Source of the DNA: CALCKW01 sp033852095
Lineage (GTDB): Bacteria > Pseudomonadota > Gammaproteobacteria > CALCKW01
Assembly: GCA_033852095.1 (NCBI GenBank)
Contig: JAWSVD010000097.1
Coordinates: 7,748 to 71,747, forward strand
Length of the DNA: 64,000 nt
Direction of reading: 5' to 3'
The translations under genes and the position numbers were made by a program. Below the pieces are notes generated by a model. The model did not search any database and was not told the DNA's origin. It worked only from the letters and a program-made list of their open reading frames with translations. Below are positions 59,083 through 64,000 of the stretch, piece by piece; positions within the stretch are counted from its first letter, which is position 1, and the number at the start of each line of letters is the position of its first letter.

Positions 59083-60513
59083 ATGGCCCTGTTTAACACG
59101 ACCCACGATGCGGTGTTGGAAGAGCGTCTAGAGAGCCTTGAAAAGCATTTGGATCGCGAAAATCCGGTCTTACTGGACACTGTCAAAACCTTCAGAGAGC
59201 TGGACGAGGTCGGCCACAAGATGGGCCTGCTGACGACCAGCCAGTCCTACGCGGCGCAGGTGCCCTGGTGGCCACTGGTGTCCGTGCTGGGGACTTTCTC
59301 CTCGGGCAAATCCAGTTTTATCAACTGGTTTACCGGTCACAAGCTGCAGAGCACCGGCAACCAGGCGGTGGACGACAAGTTCACCGTGGTCTGTTACTCC
59401 AAAAACGAGCCTGGCCGTACCTTGCCGGGGCTGGCGCTGGACGCGGATCTGCGCTTTCCGTTTTTTCAGATCAGCAACGAGATCGAGCGCGTATCGGCGG
59501 GCGAGGGGCGTCGCATTGACTCCTACCTGCAGCTCAAAACCACCGACTCCGAGCGGGTGCGCGGTAAGATCATCATCGACTCCCCCGGATTCGACGCGGA
59601 TCAGCAGCGCACCTCGACACTCAAGATCACCGATCAAATCATCGATCTGTCGGATCTGGTGCTGGTGTTTTTTGACGCCCGCCACCCGGAGCCTGGTGCC
59701 ATGCAGGACACCCTGCGCCATCTGGTGACTGAGACGATCAACCGACCCGACTCCAATAAGTTCTTGTATATCCTGAACCAGCTCGACACCACTGCTCGGG
59801 AGGACAACCCCGAAGACGTGGTCGCCGCCTGGCAGCGGGCGCTGGCCAGTGCGGGCCTGACCGCGGGTAAGTTCTACACCATCTACAACATCGACGCCGC
59901 AGCCCCCATCGAGGACGACGCCCTGCGCGAGCGCTTTGAGAGTAAGCGCGCGCGCGACATGGGTGAGATCATGGAGCGCATTGACCAGGTCGACGTGGAG
60001 CGTTGTTATCGCATCGTCGGCGCGCTGGAAAAACAAGCCCATCACATCGGCGAGCAAGACGTGCCGCGTATCAAAGAGCTGTTGCGCCAGTGGCGGCAAT
60101 GGGTCTTGGTGGGTGACGGCGTGCTCGCCGCGCTGTTGTTTTTGCTGCCGCTGATCGCGGCTGTGTGGCTGGGCCTGCCCGTGGGCGAGTGGCTGCTGGC
60201 CTTGGTGGCCGGTGCGCCAATGATCTGGGCGCCTGTGTTGGCGGTGATCGCAGTGTTTGTGGTCGGGCACTTCTGGTTGCGGGGTTTTGTGCACCGCCGC
60301 ATGCAAAAACACATGCACAACGAAGATGATCTGCGTTACAGCAATGCCTTAAAGCGCAATACCCGCTGGTGGCGCAGCATTTTCAAGAGCAACCCGGCGG
60401 GCTGGGGCAGGGCATCGCGTGCCACCATCAAGTCGGTGCACGAGACCTCCACGCGTTTTGTGCAGAAGCTCAACGACGGTTTCACCAACCCCAGTGGTGC
60501 CGAGACCGATTGA
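59083..60513 (+). CDS. Dynamin-like membrane GTPase
   Basis: A 476-residue GTPase. The P-loop is GTFSSGKSSFINWFTG (about residue 70), switch II is IIDSPGFDADQQ and the base-recognition motif is LNQLDTT (NQxD instead of NKxD). A helical stretch precedes two or three membrane segments at about 345-410 (VLAALLFLLPLIAAVWLGL and WAPVLAVIAVFVVGHFWL). This is the layout of bacterial dynamin-like/EHD-type proteins that remodel or bridge membranes. ATG 59083 follows GGAGAG. It ends at a strong terminator. Its partner, if any, is unknown. Confidence 0.82.
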   Translation: MALFNTTHDAVLEERLESLEKHLDRENPVLLDTVKTFRELDEVGHKMGLLTTSQSYAAQVPWWPLVSVLGTFSSGKSSFINWFTGHKLQSTGNQAVDDKFTVVCYSKNEPGRTLPGLALDADLRFPFFQISNEIERVSAGEGRRIDSYLQLKTTDSERVRGKIIIDSPGFDADQQRTSTLKITDQIIDLSDLVLVFFDARHPEPGAMQDTLRHLVTETINRPDSNKFLYILNQLDTTAREDNPEDVVAAWQRALASAGLTAGKFYTIYNIDAAAPIEDDALRERFESKRARDMGEIMERIDQVDVERCYRIVGALEKQAHHIGEQDVPRIKELLRQWRQWVLVGDGVLAALLFLLPLIAAVWLGLPVGEWLLALVAGAPMIWAPVLAVIAVFVVGHFWLRGFVHRRMQKHMHNEDDLRYSNALKRNTRWWRSIFKSNPAGWGRASRATIKSVHETSTRFVQKLNDGFTNPSGAETD

Positions 60514-60524
60514 TTCGGCACAAA

Positions 60525-60552
60525 AAAAGCCGCTCCCCAGGGAGCGGCTTTT
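60525..60552. terminator. Bidirectional rho-independent terminator
   Basis: AAAAGCCGCTCC and GGAGCGGCTTTT form a perfect 12-bp stem around CCAG, with an A-run on one side and a T-run on the other. It ends the GTPase transcript 12 bases after its stop and also the minus-strand iron-binding-protein transcript, whose stop is at 60607. Confidence 0.93.
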
Positions 60553-60606
60553 CAGTTTGTTGTTGCCCATCCATCACGATGGGCTTAGCGCTCTCTAAGC
60601 TCTCCG

Positions 60607-61629
60607 TTAACGCCAGCCGGCGCGGTCCATGGTGCGCACGGCTTTGAGGTTGTTCTCCCCCAGCAGCATCAAATTCACCGCATCCGCTTTGAAATCCCCC
60701 AAGTTCTTCAGTCGCTCGGTGATCTCTGTACCGGGCACAACCGGGTACTCGTTGTTCACTGCGGCGTACCAGACCTGTGATTCGCTCTGCGCCAAGAACT
60801 CGATCAGGCGGATGGCGTTGTCTTTGTTGCGCGCGGTTTTTACCACGCCCGCACCGCTGACATTGACGTGTGTGCCGCGGTCATCCTGGTTGGGCCAGAT
60901 CACGCCGATCTTCGCTGCTGCAGCGCGCAGCTGCTCGTCTTCACTGGCCAGCATGCGGCCGTAGTAGTAGGTGTTCACCATGGTCAGGTCGCACGCGCCG
61001 GCGGCGATGGCCAGCAACTGCTCTGTGTCGCCACCGGCCGGCGACTGCGCCAGGTTGGCGACTATGCCCTCTATCCACGCTTGCGTCTCGGTTTCGCCGC
61101 TGGCGATCAACATGGACGCGACCAGCGACTGGTTGTAGACCGCGTTGGAGCTGCGCAGACAGAGGGAGTCTTTCCACTGGCTGTCAGTGAGGTCTTCGTA
61201 GCGGCTGATCAGGCTGGCATCGACGCGGTCCAGCGAGTAGAAGATGGGCCGTGCGCGGCGTGAAAGGCTGAACCACTGATTGTCCGGGTCGCGCAGGTTG
61301 GCGGGGATCTTGTCCATCAGCACAGCGCTTTCAATCGGCTGCAGCACACCGCCGGCCTTGGCGCGGTGCAGGCGACCGGCGTCCACGGTGATGAACACGT
61401 CGGCGGGGCTGGAGCGGCCCTCCACCTGGATGCGCTTGAGCAGGCTGTCGGCCTTGCCCGTCAGCAGGTTCACGGTGATGCCATTCTCTTCGCTGAACTT
61501 GTCCAGCAGTGGTTTAATCAGCGCTTCTTTGCGCGCGCTGTAGACATTGACCACGTCGGCCGCGATAGCGCCGAGGGGAAGGGTGCTGAGCAAAAGGGTT
61601 GTGAGCAGGGTGCGTCTTGTTGCTTTCAT
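60607..61629 (-). CDS. fbpA: Ferric iron ABC transporter substrate-binding protein
   Basis: A 340-residue periplasmic protein with a signal peptide (TLLTTLLLSTLPLGAIA). The mature start DVVNVYSARKEALIKPLLDKF and the segment ADVFITVDAGRLHRAKAGGVL are characteristic of FbpA/FutA/IdiA proteins. The iron-binding tyrosine pair is visible in MVNTYYYGRML. It would supply the FbpB permease encoded at 56951-58675, although the two genes are separated by the GTPase gene. Confidence 0.93.
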   Translation of the reverse strand: MKATRRTLLTTLLLSTLPLGAIAADVVNVYSARKEALIKPLLDKFSEENGITVNLLTGKADSLLKRIQVEGRSSPADVFITVDAGRLHRAKAGGVLQPIESAVLMDKIPANLRDPDNQWFSLSRRARPIFYSLDRVDASLISRYEDLTDSQWKDSLCLRSSNAVYNQSLVASMLIASGETETQAWIEGIVANLAQSPAGGDTEQLLAIAAGACDLTMVNTYYYGRMLASEDEQLRAAAAKIGVIWPNQDDRGTHVNVSGAGVVKTARNKDNAIRLIEFLAQSESQVWYAAVNNEYPVVPGTEITERLKNLGDFKADAVNLMLLGENNLKAVRTMDRAGWR

Positions 61630-61662
61630 GATGGACCTGTTAAAAATATAAGGATTGGGTAT

Positions 61663-62616
61663 TCAGCGGGATACGAGCTTTTGAATTCGCATGCAGGCTT
61701 CCGCCAGGGGGTGCCAGTACAAACTGCGCAGTGAATGTTCTTGATCTTGTTCGCGGCGGCGCAGCCCAAAACGCGGCGGCGCCTGATTGGCCGAGCCGAT
61801 CAATGAGCCACGCCAGAGATCCCACACCGCGAGCACTGCGCCGTAGTTTTTGTTGAAGTGCTGCGGCGCAGTGGAGTGGTGCAGCTGGTGCTGAAAAGGC
61901 GAGATGAAAATCTTTTCCAAGCAGGGCCAGTAGCAGAGCCTGATGTGTGAGTGGCGCAAGTTTGATCCCACTGTGTTGAAGATAAAAATAAAGGCGCTGA
62001 CGCCAAAAATGCTGAGCAGGCTGAGCTTGTTGCCCATGAAGTATATAAAAACGGCGGTGCAAATACCCTGCACCAGCGCACTGCGCAAGGTAAAAAGAAC
62101 AGTCTCCACCGGGTGCACGCGGTACACCGTGAGCGGTGTCATGGTGCGCGCCGAGTGGTGTACCTTGTGGAATGCCCATAACAAAGGGCTGTCGTGCATC
62201 AGCTTGTGCAGCGCAAAGCGCGACCAGTCATCCATGAGGAATAAGGTCAGGCTGTAGGACACGGTGGCGAGCAGCGGTGGCGCGTTGGCGAACAGACCCG
62301 GTGCACCCGCAGCGTGGCTCAGCGCGTAGTAGACAGAGGCCGCCACACTGAGTTTGGCGAGTAAAAGAGGGGAGAGCAGCAACATGATCGCTTGGTTGAT
62401 CAAGATTACCAAGTAATCGGCTCGGGCCGATCTGCCCCACCAGACTTTGGCATTGAACAGTGAACGCAGGGAGTAGTTGGCGCTTGAGCCAAGTTTGAAT
62501 CGCCACAGCACGGCAATGACCGCGGCCGCGATCAAGTAGCCCAGATAAATCCTCTTGCGCGGGTCAAGAGGCTGTTGGGCCAGTGCCAAGAAAAATTCAC
62601 TCAGGGTATCTAGCAT
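61663..62616 (-). CDS. Fatty acid hydroxylase/sterol desaturase-family membrane protein
   Basis: A 317-residue di-iron membrane enzyme. The histidine clusters are FALHKLMHD, FHKVHHSARTMTPLTVYRVHP and FQHQLHHSTAPQHFNKNYG, matching the HxxxH, HxxHH and HxxHH pattern of the family. At least four membrane helices are visible. The family hydroxylates or desaturates lipids, sterols or carotenoids; the substrate here is unknown. Only 33 bases separate it from fbpA on the same strand, so they may share a transcript. Confidence 0.85.
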   Translation of the reverse strand: MLDTLSEFFLALAQQPLDPRKRIYLGYLIAAAVIAVLWRFKLGSSANYSLRSLFNAKVWWGRSARADYLVILINQAIMLLLSPLLLAKLSVAASVYYALSHAAGAPGLFANAPPLLATVSYSLTLFLMDDWSRFALHKLMHDSPLLWAFHKVHHSARTMTPLTVYRVHPVETVLFTLRSALVQGICTAVFIYFMGNKLSLLSIFGVSAFIFIFNTVGSNLRHSHIRLCYWPCLEKIFISPFQHQLHHSTAPQHFNKNYGAVLAVWDLWRGSLIGSANQAPPRFGLRRREQDQEHSLRSLYWHPLAEACMRIQKLVSR

Positions 62617-62689
62617 CGGGTGTTCTTTGGTTCAGGCGTGGGGGAGTTTGCAATACACAAGCTCCCCACCGCTGGGTAATGCGAGACTG

Positions 62690-64000
62690 TTAGTCGGTCT
62701 CTGCGCCTGCGCCGCCGAGGCTCTCGAGCAGATCGCCGAGCTCCGACAGCAGGTCGTTGTTGCGCGCTTCAAGCTTGAAGGTATTAGCCAGCAGCTTCTG
62801 CACTTTCAACATGTGCAGGCGGTATTCCTGCATAGACTCAGACGGCTCTTGCACGAAGTTGCCGTCGCTGTCGATGGCGCTGACCTGGGTATTGCCCAGC
62901 AGCACTGGGCTGAAGCCGATGAGTTTGTTCAGGTAGGTGGCGGTTGCACCCAGGTTGTTGGCGCCTGTCTGCAAAGCCAAGCTGAAGCCCTTGAGTTCGC
63001 CCCAGTGCGTGGCGTATTGGCGGAAGGCCGCGGCGGCGTCACCGTTTTCTTCGACGGCTTTTTCCAGTGCTTCCAGGTCTTTGTAGACAGAACCGGCGTA
63101 CTTGAAGGTCGCCTCGGCAATGACTTTTTCCCAGTTGCTGGCGATCACGTCAGCGTGGGCTTTGAGTTGATCGCGCTGCTCGTCGCTGAGCGCTGCGCCA
63201 TTGGCGTCGGTGAGCAGCTGGCGGCCTTCGATGAACGCCGAAGAGATGGTGTGCAAGTAGTTGCTCTTGCCGCCCTTGTCCGCATTAGCCGCGTAGTAGC
63301 CGTGCGCGTAGGTCATTTCAGTGTACAGGTCGACCGTGTTGTCGCCGTTGGCATCCGCGAGGGCGAAGACGCTGGGGTCAGCTTTGGCGATGCTGTAGGC
63401 GTCCGCTGCGCTGAGGCTCATGACGTGAGCGGGCACACCGAAATAACCAAAAGCTTCGTCCCAGACGTGCTCTTTGCCGGTGTAGGCCGCGTCTTCTTTG
63501 TAGGGCTGGTCGTTGGGTTTTGTGTCGGCTTCGAGCTTCTCGTCGAGGTAGTTGCCCACCGCCTGGTTATAGAAGACGGCGCCCATGATGAACTTGGAGA
63601 TCAGCTGGCGGTAGTCGTAGCCGGTGAGCGGGTCAAAACCTTTCTCAGATTGCGCTGCTTTTTTGATCATGAATTCGATCACTTCCTGACCGCTCATTTT
63701 GCCGGGCCATCCCGCGACTGTGCCCTGGTAGGTCTTGCCCGCCAGGTTTTTGCCGCCGGACAAGTCAGCAACGGCTCTTTGCGTGATGGGGAATTGATCG
63801 CTGCTCACGGGGCTGAGGATCTCGCGATCCGCTGAGTCACCGCTGTAGTAGGCGAGCATGGCTTCTTCGAGCAGATCGGCGTTTGTGCCGTCGCCGCGGT
63901 TGGCCAGGGATTTCAGTGAATTGTGCAGCAGGTGCCGTGCGATCTGGCCCTCGTAGCTGACGGAGTTGATTGCGTCGCCCGCGTAGTCCGCCACTGTGAC
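62690..64000 (-). CDS. DUF4856 (imelysin-like) protein, N-terminus beyond window
   Basis: The frame is open from the right edge, so the signal sequence and start are missing; 436 codons are visible. VSYEGQIARHLLHNSLKSL near the edge and the GTVAGWPGK and FNQAVGNYLDEKL-type segments fit DUF4856. HVWDEAFGYFGVP resembles the iron-binding helix of imelysin/EfeO proteins, and ALADANGDNTVDLYTE is an EF-hand-like acidic loop. It is probably a surface lipoprotein or periplasmic protein in iron handling, in line with its iron-transport neighbours. The function is inferred from family similarity. Confidence 0.72.
   Translation of the reverse strand, partial: VTVADYAGDAINSVSYEGQIARHLLHNSLKSLANRGDGTNADLLEEAMLAYYSGDSADREILSPVSSDQFPITQRAVADLSGGKNLAGKTYQGTVAGWPGKMSGQEVIEFMIKKAAQSEKGFDPLTGYDYRQLISKFIMGAVFYNQAVGNYLDEKLEADTKPNDQPYKEDAAYTGKEHVWDEAFGYFGVPAHVMSLSAADAYSIAKADPSVFALADANGDNTVDLYTEMTYAHGYYAANADKGGKSNYLHTISSAFIEGRQLLTDANGAALSDEQRDQLKAHADVIASNWEKVIAEATFKYAGSVYKDLEALEKAVEENGDAAAAFRQYATHWGELKGFSLALQTGANNLGATATYLNKLIGFSPVLLGNTQVSAIDSDGNFVQEPSESMQEYRLHMLKVQKLLANTFKLEARNNDLLSELGDLLESLGGAGAETD

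Overview
The window is 64 kb of dense, GC-rich chromosome from a gammaproteobacterium. The purM-purN-DUF3108 block beside DUF2066 and hda, the ilvI-ilvH-pssA block, the holD-rimI pair and a Fur protein with a single cysteine in the usual CxxC position all resemble Pseudomonas-like and marine Cellvibrionales-type genomes. The polyamine and sarcosine catabolic clusters suggest a marine or host-associated heterotroph; this placement is inference. I saw no tRNA, rRNA, CRISPR array, phage or intact insertion sequence.

Layout. Positions 1-12166 hold a polyamine island: a divergent GntR regulator (cut by the left edge), a gamma-glutamylpolyamine synthetase, a Pot/Spu ABC importer (binding protein, ATPase, two permeases), agmatinase, a second gamma-glutamylpolyamine synthetase, a putrescine-type aminotransferase, a gamma-glutamylputrescine oxidase and a class I glutamine amidotransferase. 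Together they would import polyamines, make putrescine from agmatine and degrade it by glutamylation or transamination. Positions 12351-24751 hold a soluble chemoreceptor, purine and replication-control housekeeping genes (purN, purM, hda), wrbA, an orphan GspE/PilB/MshE-type ATPase and three unrecognised genes.

Positions 25276-37394 are the most notable part: a three-gene nonribosomal peptide/polyketide assembly line. Protein 1 is A-PCP-KS-AT-ACP-aminotransferase with a truncated condensation-like N-terminus. Protein 2 is C-A-PCP with a fused alpha/beta hydrolase whose nucleophile position holds arginine. Protein 3 is a translationally coupled alpha/beta hydrolase with a cysteine nucleophile. 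The simplest logic is amino acid + malonate, beta-transamination, then condensation with a glycine-like residue and an unusual release step. A strong terminator closes the operon.

Positions 37523-49000 hold an NYN-domain protein, a structured intergenic region that may be a small RNA, an FKBP isomerase, a CopD-like membrane protein, an ecotin-like protein without signal peptide, pckA, a BepA-like metalloprotease, tusA, ilvIH, pssA, an enlarged HolD-like protein and rimI. Positions 49112-55240 carry a class II aldolase-like gene and a complete sarcosine oxidase operon (soxBDAG). Positions 55252-64000 are iron-related: a TraB/GumN protein, fur directly behind an FbpB-type permease with a Fur-box-like site upstream, a membrane dynamin-like GTPase, an FbpA-type ferric-binding protein, a fatty acid hydroxylase-like enzyme and a DUF4856 (imelysin-like) protein cut by the right edge.
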